A DNA stretch of 61,589 bases from NCBI RefSeq assembly GCF_001431425.1, contig NZ_LDJG01000021.1, positions 1 to 61,589 on the forward strand, given 5' to 3'. Within the stretch, counting starts at the first letter, position 1. The number at the start of each line of letters is the position of its first letter. Positions 25,725-34,053 of this stretch are shown here, piece after piece. The position numbers and the translations under genes were made by a program. The stretch is from Stenotrophomonas nitritireducens (GTDB lineage: Bacteria > Pseudomonadota > Gammaproteobacteria > Xanthomonadales > Xanthomonadaceae). Under the pieces are notes generated by a model. It made no database searches and was not told the origin of the DNA. It saw nothing but the letters and a program-made list of their open reading frames with translations.

Positions 25725-25743
25725 AATGCGAATGATTAACAAT
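25725..25743 (-). promoter_or_regulatory. Fur box upstream of the siderophore receptor
   Basis: The + strand reads AATGCGAATGATTAACAAT. It agrees at 16 of 19 positions with the common gammaproteobacterial Fur form AATGAGAATGATTATCATT. It lies in the 178-bp space between the receptor start (25651, minus) and the DUF3348 start (25830, plus), nearer the receptor. Iron repression of the receptor unit is expected. An effect on the divergent cluster is possible but unproven. Confidence 0.75.
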
Positions 25744-25829
25744 ACTGCGACAACATGCCGCATGCCATCGCGTGCCGGCCCCGGCATCCGTTGCCGTGTA
25801 AAATCCGCGGTTTTTCCCAGTCAGGACCC

Positions 25830-26561
25830 ATGGCGAAAGCTTCAACACGGGCGCCCGTCCTGGGCCCGGCGTTCATTCGCCTGCTGGCCCGCTTCAGCGC
25901 CGCCGATCTCCCGCGCACGCCGCCGGTGCTGACCGAGCGGCTGGCGCAGTGGTTTGACTGGAACCGCGCCATCACCCTGTCGCGCGCGCTGGACAACCGC
26001 CTGCCCGGGGCCGAAGCGGGCGCCGGCTTCGACGACGCCCAGGACGCCGAATGCGCGCGCCTGCGGCAGGCGCTGCTGGACACGATCGAGGCCGACATCG
26101 ACCTGTCCGCGCCCAGGCGCAAGGATGCCAGCGCCGCCGGCATCGACCCCGGCTACCTGCCCTACCGCCAGCACTGTCTGGCCGCGCAGCGCGCGATGCA
26201 GGCGACCACCGGCCTGCTGCGCGGCCGCCTGCGCGACATGCTGGCGCTGCAGTCGCCCACCAAGGCGCGGCTGGCCGAGGTCGATGCGGTGATGGAAGCC
26301 ACGCTCAGCCCGCGCGAACAGGCGCTGCTGGCCGTGGTCCCCGGCCTGCTCGGCCTGCACTACCAGCGCCTGCGCGATGCCGGCGCCCCGAACACCAACG
26401 ATCCCACCGGCGCCGATACGCCGGACGACACCTCCGCGGCTCCCGCCACCGGCCCCTGGCTGGCACGGTTCCGCCAGGACATGCGCATCGCGCTGCTGGC
26501 CGAACTGGACGTCCGCTTCCACCCCATCGACGGCCTGCTCGCAGCGCTGCGCACCCGGTAA
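25830..26561 (+). CDS. DUF3348 family protein (first gene of motor-like cluster)
   Basis: This 243-residue soluble protein has no signal or membrane segment. The entry GPAFIRLLARFSAADLP and the segment LAQWFDWNRAITLSRALD match DUF3348, a family with no known function. A conserved middle (PYRQHCLAAQRAMQ and LRGRLRDMLA) is predicted helical, and the C-terminus (RFRQDMRIALLAELDVRFHP) is also helical. Ten bases separate its stop from the DUF802 start, so the two are co-transcribed. The start MAKASTRAPV is chosen because family homology begins there. It may be a cytoplasmic partner of the membrane motor encoded next, by context only. Confidence 0.85.
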   Translation: MAKASTRAPVLGPAFIRLLARFSAADLPRTPPVLTERLAQWFDWNRAITLSRALDNRLPGAEAGAGFDDAQDAECARLRQALLDTIEADIDLSAPRRKDASAAGIDPGYLPYRQHCLAAQRAMQATTGLLRGRLRDMLALQSPTKARLAEVDAVMEATLSPREQALLAVVPGLLGLHYQRLRDAGAPNTNDPTGADTPDDTSAAPATGPWLARFRQDMRIALLAELDVRFHPIDGLLAALRTR

Positions 26562-26571
26562 CCGCATCTCC

Positions 26572-28968
26572 ATGTCCAGAACCTTCATCGCTCCCGTCGT
26601 GTTCCTTGCCGGCCTGCTGGCCGTGTGCTGGATCGGCATCGGCTACCTCGGCAGCCACCCGCTGGCCGCCGCCGTCGCCGCGCTGATCGCCACCTGCTAC
26701 CTGGTCGGCGCCGTCGAACTGCTGCGCTACCGGCAGGCCACCGCCACGCTGGTGCAGGCGCTGCCGTCGCTGGGCGAAGCCGCCGGCAACCTCGACGGCT
26801 GGCTGTCGCGGCTGCAGCCGGGCCTGCGCAGCGGCGTGCGCCTGCGCATCATCGGTGAGCGCGTCGGCCTGCCCGCGCCCGCGCTGACGCCGTACCTGGT
26901 CGGCCTGCTGGTGCTGCTGGGCATGCTCGGCACCCTGCTCGGCATGATGGCGACCCTGCGCGGCACCGGCCTGGCGCTGGAAAGCGCCAGCGACCTGGAC
27001 GCCATCCGCAGCTCGCTGGCCGCGCCGGTCAAGGGCTTGAGCTTTGCCTTCGGCACTTCGATCGCCGGCGTCGCCACCTCGGCGGCGCTGGGCCTGCTGT
27101 CGGCGCTGCTGCGCCGCGAACGCGCGCAGGCCGTGCAGCAGCTGGACGCGGGCATCGCCGCGCAGCTGGGGCACCTGTCGCCGTCGGCGCAGCAGCGCGA
27201 AACCTTCCGCCTGCTGCAGGAACAGAACGCGCTGATGCCGGCGCTGGTCGATCGCCTGCAGGCCCTGGCCGGGACGCTGGAACGCCAGCAGCACGATGCC
27301 GGCCAACGCCTGCAATCCAGCCAGCAGGAATTCCACCAGCGCAGCGAAGCCGCGTGGACGCAGCTGGCCGCCTCGCTGCAGCAGGCGCTGCGCGAGGGCA
27401 TCGCCCAGCAGGCCAATGCCGTCGGCGCCGCCCTGCAGCCGGTGGTGGACACCACCATGGCCGGGCTGGCCGGGAAATCCGCGCAACTGCAGGCCGCCAT
27501 CGAGCAGGCGGTACGCACGCAGCTCGACGGCCTGGACAGCGCCGTGCAGGGTGCGGCCAGCGCCGCCCGCGACAGCTGGAATGCCGCCGTCGCCGAACAG
27601 CAGCGCGGCAATACCGCGCTGGCCGATGGTCTGCAGCAGGCGCTGCAGCAGTTCGCCGGCACCTTCGAGCAGCGCTCGGCCGCGCTGGTCGATGGCGTGG
27701 CGGCGCGGCTGGAGGACAGCACCGCCCGCACCGCCGAGACCTGGAACAGCGCGCTGGTCCGCCAGCACGAAGCGCACGAGGCGCTGGCCCAGCGCAACGA
27801 GCTGGCGCTGGTCGCCGCCTCCGCCCGTTTCGACCAGCACGCACGCACCCTGGTCGATACCCTGCAGCAGTCGCATGGCGAACTGCAGTCGGCGCTGGCC
27901 GCGCGCGACGAGCAGCGGCTGGCGCAGTGGTCGCAGTCGCTGGCGGCCATGCTCGCCACGTTGGACGAAAGCTGGCAGCGCAACGGCGCGCAGGTCGCGC
28001 AGCAGCAGCAGCAGGTCTGCGACGCGCTGGCCCGCACCGCGGGCGACGTCGCGGCGCAGCTGCAGGCCGCGGCCGGCGGCGCGCTGGACGGCATCGCCGG
28101 CAACGCGCAGGCCTTGACCGAAGCGGCCGCGACCTTCGCCCAGCGCAGCGACGCGATGATCGAAGCGCTGCACCGCACGCACGGCGAGCTGCAGGACGCC
28201 CTGCAGGCGCGTGATGCCGAGCGCCTGGCGCAGTGGCGCGATGCCTTCGCCCAGCTGACCGGCGAGTTCGGCCAGCGCTGGGAGCACAGCAGCGCACAGG
28301 TCGCCGCGCAGCAGCAGCAGGTCTGCGACACCCTGGCGCAGACCACGCAGGCGATCCACGCGCAGGCACAGGCGCAGGCCCGCGACACCCTGGCCGAGAT
28401 CGAACGGCTGGTCGCCACCGCGTCCGAGGCGCCGCGCGCCGCGGCCGAAGTGGTCGCCGAGCTGCGCCAGAAACTGTCCGACAGCATGGTGCGCGACACC
28501 GCCACCCTGGAAGAACGCGGGCGCCTGCTGGAAACCGTGCAGACCCTGCTCGACGCGGTCAACCATGCATCCACCGAGCAGCGCGGCGCCATCGACGCGC
28601 TGGTCTCCACCTCGGCCGAACTGCTGGAGCGCGTCGGCAGCCGCTTCACCGCGCAGGTCGAAAGCGAGGCCGGCAAGCTCGACGACGCCGCCGCGCACGT
28701 CACCGGCAGCGCGCTGGAAGTGGCGAGCCTGGGCGAGGCGTTCGGCGGCGCGGTGCAGGCGTTCGGCCAGTCCACCGAGACCTTGAACGAACGCCTGCAG
28801 GGCATCGAATCGGCGCTGGAGAAATCGCTGGCGCGCAGCGACGAGCAGCTCGCCTACTACGTGGCGCAGGCGCGCGAGGTGATCGAGCTGAGCATGCTGT
28901 CGCAGAAGCAGATCATCGGCGAACTGCAGCAGCTGGCCGGCGCGCGCGACGGAGCCGGCGCCGCATGA
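26572..28968 (+). CDS. DUF802 protein: MotA/TolQ/ZorA-like membrane unit with very long helical tail
   Basis: This 798-residue protein has four membrane segments, about 5-27, 31-51, 105-128 and 155-180. The last two carry LGMLGTLLGMMATLRGTG and GLSFAFGTSIAGVATS, the conserved pair of pore-lining helices of MotA/TolQ/ExbB stator proteins. Residues 181-798 form a cytoplasmic Gln/Ala/Leu-rich helical tail. It contains two copies of a 102-residue module starting near 425 and 527 (markers HGELQ, RLAQW, QQQQQVCD). Pfam describes DUF802 as a repeated region. Size and layout resemble ZorA of Zorya. Its stop overlaps the OmpA-like gene start (ATGA). Confidence 0.85.
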   Translation: MSRTFIAPVVFLAGLLAVCWIGIGYLGSHPLAAAVAALIATCYLVGAVELLRYRQATATLVQALPSLGEAAGNLDGWLSRLQPGLRSGVRLRIIGERVGLPAPALTPYLVGLLVLLGMLGTLLGMMATLRGTGLALESASDLDAIRSSLAAPVKGLSFAFGTSIAGVATSAALGLLSALLRRERAQAVQQLDAGIAAQLGHLSPSAQQRETFRLLQEQNALMPALVDRLQALAGTLERQQHDAGQRLQSSQQEFHQRSEAAWTQLAASLQQALREGIAQQANAVGAALQPVVDTTMAGLAGKSAQLQAAIEQAVRTQLDGLDSAVQGAASAARDSWNAAVAEQQRGNTALADGLQQALQQFAGTFEQRSAALVDGVAARLEDSTARTAETWNSALVRQHEAHEALAQRNELALVAASARFDQHARTLVDTLQQSHGELQSALAARDEQRLAQWSQSLAAMLATLDESWQRNGAQVAQQQQQVCDALARTAGDVAAQLQAAAGGALDGIAGNAQALTEAAATFAQRSDAMIEALHRTHGELQDALQARDAERLAQWRDAFAQLTGEFGQRWEHSSAQVAAQQQQVCDTLAQTTQAIHAQAQAQARDTLAEIERLVATASEAPRAAAEVVAELRQKLSDSMVRDTATLEERGRLLETVQTLLDAVNHASTEQRGAIDALVSTSAELLERVGSRFTAQVESEAGKLDDAAAHVTGSALEVASLGEAFGGAVQAFGQSTETLNERLQGIESALEKSLARSDEQLAYYVAQAREVIELSMLSQKQIIGELQQLAGARDGAGAA

Positions 28969-29624
28969 GCGACGAGATCGAGTTCGACGCCGAATCCAGC
29001 GCCACCACCTGGGCCGCGTTCGGCGACCTGATGTCGGTGCTGCTGGGCGCGTTCGTGCTGATCCTGGCCAGCGTCATCGGCATCCAGCTGCTGCTGCACA
29101 ACCGCCTGGACGAGGAGGTGAAGCAGCGCCAGGCCGAGGCCGCGCGGCTGAAGACACTGGAACAGGCGCTGGCCGCGCCGCTGGCCGCCGGCCGCGTGAC
29201 CGTGATCGACGGCCGCATCGGCATCAGCGGCAACGTGCTGTTCGCGCTCAACTCCGACCAGCTGCAGCCCGAGGGCCGCGAGCTGCTGCAGAGCATCGCC
29301 GGGCCGCTGCGCGACTACCTGTCCGCGCGCGATGAGATCCTGATGGTCAGCGGCTTCACCGACAACCAGCCGGTGCGCGCGGCCAACGCCCGCTTCGCCG
29401 ACAACCTGGAGCTGTCGGCGGCGCGCGCGCTCACCGTCACCCGCACCCTGATCGCCGACGGCGTGCCGTCGTCGTCGGTGTTCGCCGCCGCCTTCGGTGC
29501 CGAGCAGCCGGTGAGCTCCAACGACGACGAGGCCGGCCGCGCCAGGAACCGCCGCGTGGAGATCGCGCCGATCCCGCGCCACACGTCCAATGAAAAGTCC
29601 GGCGGCAAGGCCGATGCCCACTGA
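28965..29624 (+). CDS. MotB/ZorB-like protein: single TM helix plus OmpA peptidoglycan-binding domain
   Basis: This 219-residue protein has a short cytoplasmic N-terminus, then one helix (residues 22-42) opened by FGDLMS. Asp21 is placed like the proton-binding Asp of MotB, TolR and ZorB. A short coiled region (EEVKQRQAEAARLKTLEQAL) leads to an OmpA-like domain from about 75 to 205, with LFALNSDQLQPEG, GFTDN and the peptidoglycan-contact stretch RARNRRVEI. This is the plug/anchor half of a stator, coupled to the DUF802 gene by a 4-base overlap. Its 3' end overlaps the DUF2894 gene. Confidence 0.92.
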   Translation: MSDEIEFDAESSATTWAAFGDLMSVLLGAFVLILASVIGIQLLLHNRLDEEVKQRQAEAARLKTLEQALAAPLAAGRVTVIDGRIGISGNVLFALNSDQLQPEGRELLQSIAGPLRDYLSARDEILMVSGFTDNQPVRAANARFADNLELSAARALTVTRTLIADGVPSSSVFAAAFGAEQPVSSNDDEAGRARNRRVEIAPIPRHTSNEKSGGKADAH

Positions 29625-30276
29625 AGCCGGCGACATCCACGCGCGGCTCGAGGACTGGCGCCGGCACGGCGCCGATCGCATCGATCCGCTGCGTTTCGCG
29701 CTGATGACCGCGCTGGCGCAGCGCGCGGCGCGCCACGACGGCGCCGTGCGGCAACGCCTGGAAGCGCGCCTGCGTGAACTGGCCGATGCCTATGCCGCGC
29801 TGCCGCCGCGCCCGCAGGCGATGGAACTCCCGCGTGGCACCGGCGACAGCCTGCTGAAGCCGTTGCTGGACCAGTTCGGCACTGCACCGCGACCGGATGC
29901 GCCCGTACAGGTCGCCGCCACGCTGCCGCCACGCGAAACCGGCGACGCCACGCCCGCCGCCGATCTCGCCGCGCCGATGCCGGTGCTGGACGAATTCCAG
30001 CAGCTGTGGACCCGCATCCGCATCGATGGCCTGCTGCGCCAATGCCTGGACGGCCTGCCCGAGGACGCCGGCCCGCTGCATTCCAGCGTGCTCACCTACC
30101 GCGCAATGGCGCTGATGCGCGAGGTCTGCCCGGACTACCTGCAGCACTTCGTCGCCTATACCGATGCGCTGTCGTGGCTGGAGCAGCTCGGCGGCAGCGC
30201 GGCCGCCGGCAGCGACGCCGATGGCGCGGCCAGTCCGCGCAGACCCGCGCGCACGGGCGGACGCAGGAAAAAATAG
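29614..30276 (+). CDS. DUF2894 family protein (last gene of motor-like cluster)
   Basis: This 220-residue soluble protein of unknown function begins with IHARLEDWRRHGADRIDPLR, the usual DUF2894 entry. A helical first half, a low-complexity middle (about 75-120), a second conserved block (FQQLWTRIRIDGLLRQCLD, then SSVLTYRAMALMREVCPDYL), and a basic tail (RRPARTGGRRKK) follow. The basic tail could touch nucleic acid or membrane, but nothing else suggests a nuclease. The start at 29614 has AAGG just upstream and overlaps the preceding gene by 11 bp; an ATG at 29590 is an alternative. It is the last gene of the cluster. Confidence 0.82.
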   Translation: MPTEAGDIHARLEDWRRHGADRIDPLRFALMTALAQRAARHDGAVRQRLEARLRELADAYAALPPRPQAMELPRGTGDSLLKPLLDQFGTAPRPDAPVQVAATLPPRETGDATPAADLAAPMPVLDEFQQLWTRIRIDGLLRQCLDGLPEDAGPLHSSVLTYRAMALMREVCPDYLQHFVAYTDALSWLEQLGGSAAAGSDADGAASPRRPARTGGRRKK

Positions 30277-30383
30277 GGCGGCCGCCTGCCCACCCCCATG
30301 TCCCGGGTTGTCACATCACCCGAGGCATGTTCTTCATACTGCTTCCGGTCCCCGGCCTGCCTGCCACGATGGCGAGAACGTCC

Positions 30384-31877
30384 ATGAAGAACCCTGCGTT
30401 GCTGTCCTGCACGGCACTCCTGCTGTGGAGCCTGTGCGCTGCTGCCCATTCGGCACCGGCGTCCACGTCCGCCGCGACGCCGGCATCCGCGCTCCAGGCA
30501 CGCATTTCCAGGGTCGAGCAGGGGCTCTCCACGCGCATCGTGGTCAAGGGTTCGCCGGAGCGGAAGATGGCGCTGGAAGAACGCATGGCCTTCCACCGGG
30601 TGCCGGCGGTCAGCATCGCGCTCATCGACCAGGGCCGGATCGCGTGGGCGCGTGCCTACGGCGTGGTCGATGCCGCCAACCAGCGGCCCGTCACCCCCAC
30701 CACGCTCTTCCAGGCCGGCTCCATCAGCAAGCCGCTCAGCGCCCTGGGCGCGCTGCACCTGGTCGAGCAGGGCCGGCTCTCGCTGGAGGCGGATGCGAAC
30801 GACCAGCTGGCGTCGTGGGAGATTCCGCAGAACGCGTTCACCCGCGCCGGCACGATCAACCTGCGCCGGCTGCTCAACCACAGCGCCGGGGTGACGGTGC
30901 ACGGCTACAACGGCTACGCGCCGGGCCAGCCGTTGCCCACATTGCTGCAGGTGCTCGATGGCATCGCACCGGCGAACTCGGAGCCGGTCCGGGTCGATAT
31001 CGCGCCCGGAAGCGCCTGGCGCTATTCCGGTGGCGGCTACAGCATCGTCCAGTTGATGGTGGCCGAGGCCAGCGGACAACCGTTCGAGCGGTACCTGGAC
31101 ACCGCGGTCCTGCAGCCCCTGGGCATGACGCACAGCACCTATGCCGTGCCACTACCGGAAGGAGCGGCCAGCCAGGCGGCCTCGGCCCATGACGGTGCCG
31201 GCCAGGCCCTCGCCGGCCGCTGGCGCCTGTACCCCGAATCCGCCGCCGCTGGCCTGTGGAGCACCCCCAGCGACCTGGCGCAGGTGATCCTGGAAGTGCA
31301 GCGGGCCGAGGCGGGCGGACCCGGCAGGATCCTGTCGCGCGACATGGTGTCGACCATGCTGACGCGCGGCCTGGGCGAGTACGGCCTGGGCTTTTTCGTC
31401 GAGCACCTGGGCGACCGCACCAGCTTCAGCCACAGCGGGGGCACCGAGGGGTTCCGCTCCCAGCTCTACGGCTATACCCGCTCCGGGCAGGGCGTCGTGG
31501 TCATGACCAACAGCATCAACGGCGCCGCATTGATCGACGAGATCCTGTGCAGCATCGCGGCCGAGTACGGCTGGCCCGAGTTCCAGGTGGTAGAGAAGAC
31601 CGCGATTCCCACCGACGCGGCGACCAACCGGCTGCTGGCCGGTGACTATCGGCTGCTCGACCAGCCCGCCCACGTCGTCGCCGAGGGCGGACGCCTCTAC
31701 TTCCAGAGCGATCTGTTCGGCGCGGGACGGATGGAGCTGTTCCGCGAGTCGGGGGATTCCTTTTTCATGACCGCCCAGGACATGAGCATCCGCTTCGGGC
31801 GGGACGATGACGGCACGATCGCGGGATTCGACCTGATCCGCGGTGCGGGAACCTATGCGGCGCACAGGACGCATTGA
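30384..31877 (+). CDS. Secreted serine hydrolase of the beta-lactamase class C / PBP4* family
   Basis: This 497-residue protein has a Sec signal (residues 1-23, ending HSA). The active-site SxxK motif is S113-I-S-K116 (FQAGSISKPLSALG). The Tyr motif is YSGGGYS near 213-219, where beta-lactamases have YxN. The third box is HSGG in FSHSGGTEGFRS. After about residue 395 there is a C-terminal beta-rich domain. These proteins act as esterases, D-aminopeptidases or transpeptidase-like enzymes; beta-lactam resistance cannot be claimed. The start at 30384 gives the signal and has GAGAA upstream. It appears to be a single gene, 107 bp after the motor cluster. Confidence 0.88.
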   Translation: MKNPALLSCTALLLWSLCAAAHSAPASTSAATPASALQARISRVEQGLSTRIVVKGSPERKMALEERMAFHRVPAVSIALIDQGRIAWARAYGVVDAANQRPVTPTTLFQAGSISKPLSALGALHLVEQGRLSLEADANDQLASWEIPQNAFTRAGTINLRRLLNHSAGVTVHGYNGYAPGQPLPTLLQVLDGIAPANSEPVRVDIAPGSAWRYSGGGYSIVQLMVAEASGQPFERYLDTAVLQPLGMTHSTYAVPLPEGAASQAASAHDGAGQALAGRWRLYPESAAAGLWSTPSDLAQVILEVQRAEAGGPGRILSRDMVSTMLTRGLGEYGLGFFVEHLGDRTSFSHSGGTEGFRSQLYGYTRSGQGVVVMTNSINGAALIDEILCSIAAEYGWPEFQVVEKTAIPTDAATNRLLAGDYRLLDQPAHVVAEGGRLYFQSDLFGAGRMELFRESGDSFFMTAQDMSIRFGRDDDGTIAGFDLIRGAGTYAAHRTH

Positions 31878-31944
31878 GGGGGAAAGGTCTGCCGTCGCCG
31901 CGGTCTTCCTCACGCATCCCGCCGGGCCTGGTTTTCCGGCGGCC

Positions 31945-32340
31945 TCAGGTGTCGCGGAAGCCGTAATCGAAGGTGTAGTGGTGTCTGCCGTCGACGATGT
32001 CGATGGCCAGGCGGCCGTGCAGGCCGGCCAGCTCGCCGGTGCCGCTGTCGGGCACCACGGTGAGGTCGAGGCGGGGCGTGCCGCGGTCCATGACGCCGTT
32101 GTGCTGGGCGTGGAAGCTGCCGCGGCGGCCATCGAGCGTGCCCTCGATGCGTTCGAGCGCGACATAGGCGCCGGAGCCGGACACCGGCGACATCGCCGCC
32201 AGCATGTGCACCACGCTGGTGGCGTTCAGCGCGCCATGGAAGCGTTTGTCGAAACGGACATGGCCGACGTCCGCGCCGCCGCCGACGTCCAGTGATTCCT
32301 GTGGAACGCGGGTGATGTCGAACTCGCCTTTGGCCTGCAT
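31945..32340 (-). CDS. DUF3224 domain protein
   Basis: This 131-residue protein forms a predicted small beta barrel. The conserved run is KRFHGALNATSVVHML, then YVALERIEGTLDGR, GSFHAQHNGVM, and the segment LTVVPDSGTGELAGLHG. This matches DUF3224, a lipocalin-like family of unknown function. No signal peptide is seen. It is convergent with the serine hydrolase (67 bp apart) and preceded on its own strand by the small membrane protein gene after about 143 bp. An AGGAG lies upstream of the chosen Met. Confidence 0.85.
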   Translation of the reverse strand: MQAKGEFDITRVPQESLDVGGGADVGHVRFDKRFHGALNATSVVHMLAAMSPVSGSGAYVALERIEGTLDGRRGSFHAQHNGVMDRGTPRLDLTVVPDSGTGELAGLHGRLAIDIVDGRHHYTFDYGFRDT

Positions 32341-32483
32341 GACCGATGCTCCTGGTTGGCAAGAGCGGCAATCCGGGCACGTATCGCCAGGTGCCGCCAC
32401 TCGGGTGTCTGCGTGCCCGGATGCTGGCTCCGGAGGCCGCGCCCGCGCGCCTTCGAGCTCCTGCAACGCAGGCACGCAATGGA

Positions 32484-32840
32484 TCATTTGCGGAACCAGA
32501 TCTTCAACGTCACGTACAGCGCATAGGCCAGCGCCAGCACCAGCCACACCAGGAAGAGGACATTGGCCCAGTAAGCGCTGGCATTGGCGGCCAGGGTGTA
32601 TACCTGCCCGGCGCAGCCCTTGCCGACGCAGGCTATTTCGCCCCGCGCCAGCGCGCGCACGATGGCGAACAGGAAGGCGCCCGCCACACCGATGCTCATC
32701 AGGAACCCCACCGGCCCGACCAACCCCTGGGTGGGTGCGCCGTTCTCGTCGAATGGCGCTTTCCGCAGCTGCTTCTGCCCGAACCTGTACCAGGCAAATC
32801 CCAGCAGGAGCAGCAGCGAGTAGTAGAGCAGGTCGCGCAT
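32484..32840 (-). CDS. Small three-helix membrane protein, function unknown
   Basis: I do not recognise this 118-residue protein. It has three hydrophobic segments (about 3-21, 40-62 and 87-113), a short polar loop with FDENGAP after the first, and two cysteines (ACVGKGC) in the second loop that could form a disulfide on the far side of the membrane. It ends in a basic LKIWFRK. Codon bias is clear within these limits and fades upstream of the chosen Met at 32840. Confidence 0.6.
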   Translation of the reverse strand: MRDLLYYSLLLLLGFAWYRFGQKQLRKAPFDENGAPTQGLVGPVGFLMSIGVAGAFLFAIVRALARGEIACVGKGCAGQVYTLAANASAYWANVLFLVWLVLALAYALYVTLKIWFRK

Positions 32841-33160
32841 GTCGTCGCGGTATCGTGGCCGGCCAGCGCGCAGTATGGCGGCAACCGGAGCCGCCGCATG
32901 TGGCGCCCCGCACGGATCGTGGGATCGCCCGCTGCTTCTTCCGGTTTCCAATGCCCTGCGCAGCTTGATCGCTTCCGATCCGTCGTCGCCAACGGGCGCG
33001 GTGGTCCATCTGTGCCCGCACATCATGCCAAGGAGCACCCGCGTGGCGCCGGAAGCATCCCGGCGTAGATCCATGGCGGCAACGCGGGGCATGTCCGGTC
33101 TTTGCCGGAACACCACCGACGCCTGCGCCGTTCCCGTGCCCGGCCCACGCCCGCGGACAC
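32841..33160. other. Intergenic stretch without recognisable gene
   Basis: Frames here give Arg/Pro/Gly-rich peptides without family resemblance, and third-position bias is weak. The stretch should carry the promoter of the small membrane protein gene on the minus strand. I see no clear promoter elements. It ends at the terminator of the pirin gene. Confidence 0.5.
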
Positions 33161-33190
33161 CACAAAGGCGCGGTCGCCCGCGCCTTTGTG
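33161..33190 (-). terminator. Terminator hairpin of the pirin gene
   Basis: CACAAAGGCGCG and CGCGCCTTTGTG form a perfect 12-bp stem around a 6-base loop, 28 bp past the pirin stop. The stem ends in A/T pairs (AAAGGCGCG...CGCGCCTTT), the common form of factor-independent terminators in this group, although no longer T-run follows. Confidence 0.75.
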
Positions 33191-33217
33191 TCATTCACTC
33201 CCAGGTAGTCCTGCCGC

Positions 33218-33922
33218 TCAGGCGGCGGTATCCACCAGCACCAGTTCGGTGTCTTCCAGCGCGCGCAGGGTGATGCTGCTTTCGCCGGTGATGGCCGCGC
33301 CATCGCGGGCATCGAGCAGCACGCCGTTCACCTCCACCCTGCCGGTGTTGGGCACCAGGTAGCCATGGCGGGTGGCGTCGCTGAAGTGGTATTCCGCACT
33401 CTCGCCGGCCTTCAGCGACGCGCCCAGCACGCGCGCATCGGCACGGATCGGCAGGGCGTCGTCATCGCCCGAGATGCCGCTGGCCAGGGTGACGAAGCGA
33501 CCGGAACGTTCGCCCTTGGGGAAGGGCTTGGTGCCCCACGCCGGCGCGCCGCCGCGCGCGTCCGGAATGATCCAGATCTGGAAGATGCGGGTCACGCCCG
33601 GCTCCATGTTGTACTCGGCGTGGCGGATGCCGGTGCCGGCGCTCATCACCTGCACGTCGCCGGCCTCGGTACGGCCCTTGTTGCCCTGGTCGTCCTGGTG
33701 GCTGATGGCGCCTTCGCGGACGTAGGTGACGATTTCCATGTCGGCGTGCGGGTGCGGCGGGAAGCCGGTGCCGGGCTGGATGGTGTCGTCGTTCCAAACC
33801 CGCAGCGCACCCCAGTGGACGCGCGCCGGGTCGCGGTACTCGGCGAAGGAAAAGTGGTGCCTGGCATCCAGCCAACCGTGGTTGGCTCCGCCAAGGCTTG
33901 CAAACGGGCGACGCTCGATCAT
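33218..33922 (-). CDS. Pirin family bicupin (YhhW-like)
   Basis: This 234-residue bicupin has the four YhhW metal ligands in exact register: H57 and H59 (PPHPHADME), H101 and E103 (RHAEYN). E. coli YhhW has quercetin 2,3-dioxygenase activity in vitro; the physiological role of bacterial pirins is not settled. The start MIERRPF has AGGAG 8 bases upstream; an in-frame Met 28 codons earlier would run into the regulatory region. It is divergent from a LysR gene that probably controls it. A hairpin terminator follows. Confidence 0.94.
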   Translation of the reverse strand: MIERRPFASLGGANHGWLDARHHFSFAEYRDPARVHWGALRVWNDDTIQPGTGFPPHPHADMEIVTYVREGAISHQDDQGNKGRTEAGDVQVMSAGTGIRHAEYNMEPGVTRIFQIWIIPDARGGAPAWGTKPFPKGERSGRFVTLASGISGDDDALPIRADARVLGASLKAGESAEYHFSDATRHGYLVPNTGRVEVNGVLLDARDGAAITGESSITLRALEDTELVLVDTAA

Positions 33923-34053
33923 GGCGTTCTCCTGCGTGGGTGGTTGCGATGGGGGCCAGTCTAGGCATGCGCCTTTGCATCCGGAATGGAAGGATTGAAA
34001 AGACATTCTTTCCGTTTATGCAATGATCTCCCCCTCCCCCTGCGGCCCTCCCC

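Noticed and set aside
23333..25735. About 800-codon plus-strand frame opposite the siderophore receptor, and similar long antisense frames over rep (619-2823), recC (41693-44041), opgD (4471-5751) and the DUF802 gene (26305-28698, minus)
   Set aside because: Each is the mirror of a gene with recognisable domains. Their products are Arg/Gly/Ala/His-rich without coherent motifs.
25830..30276. Calling the cluster a Zorya defence system
   Set aside because: Only the ZorA/ZorB-like architecture is present. There is no SNF2-type ZorD, no ZorC and no ZorE nuclease. The flanking proteins are DUF3348 and DUF2894.
30384..31877. Annotation as a beta-lactamase
   Set aside because: SxxK is present, but the second box is YSG instead of YxN and the third is HSGG. 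Family members are mostly esterases or peptidases, so antibiotic hydrolysis cannot be claimed.
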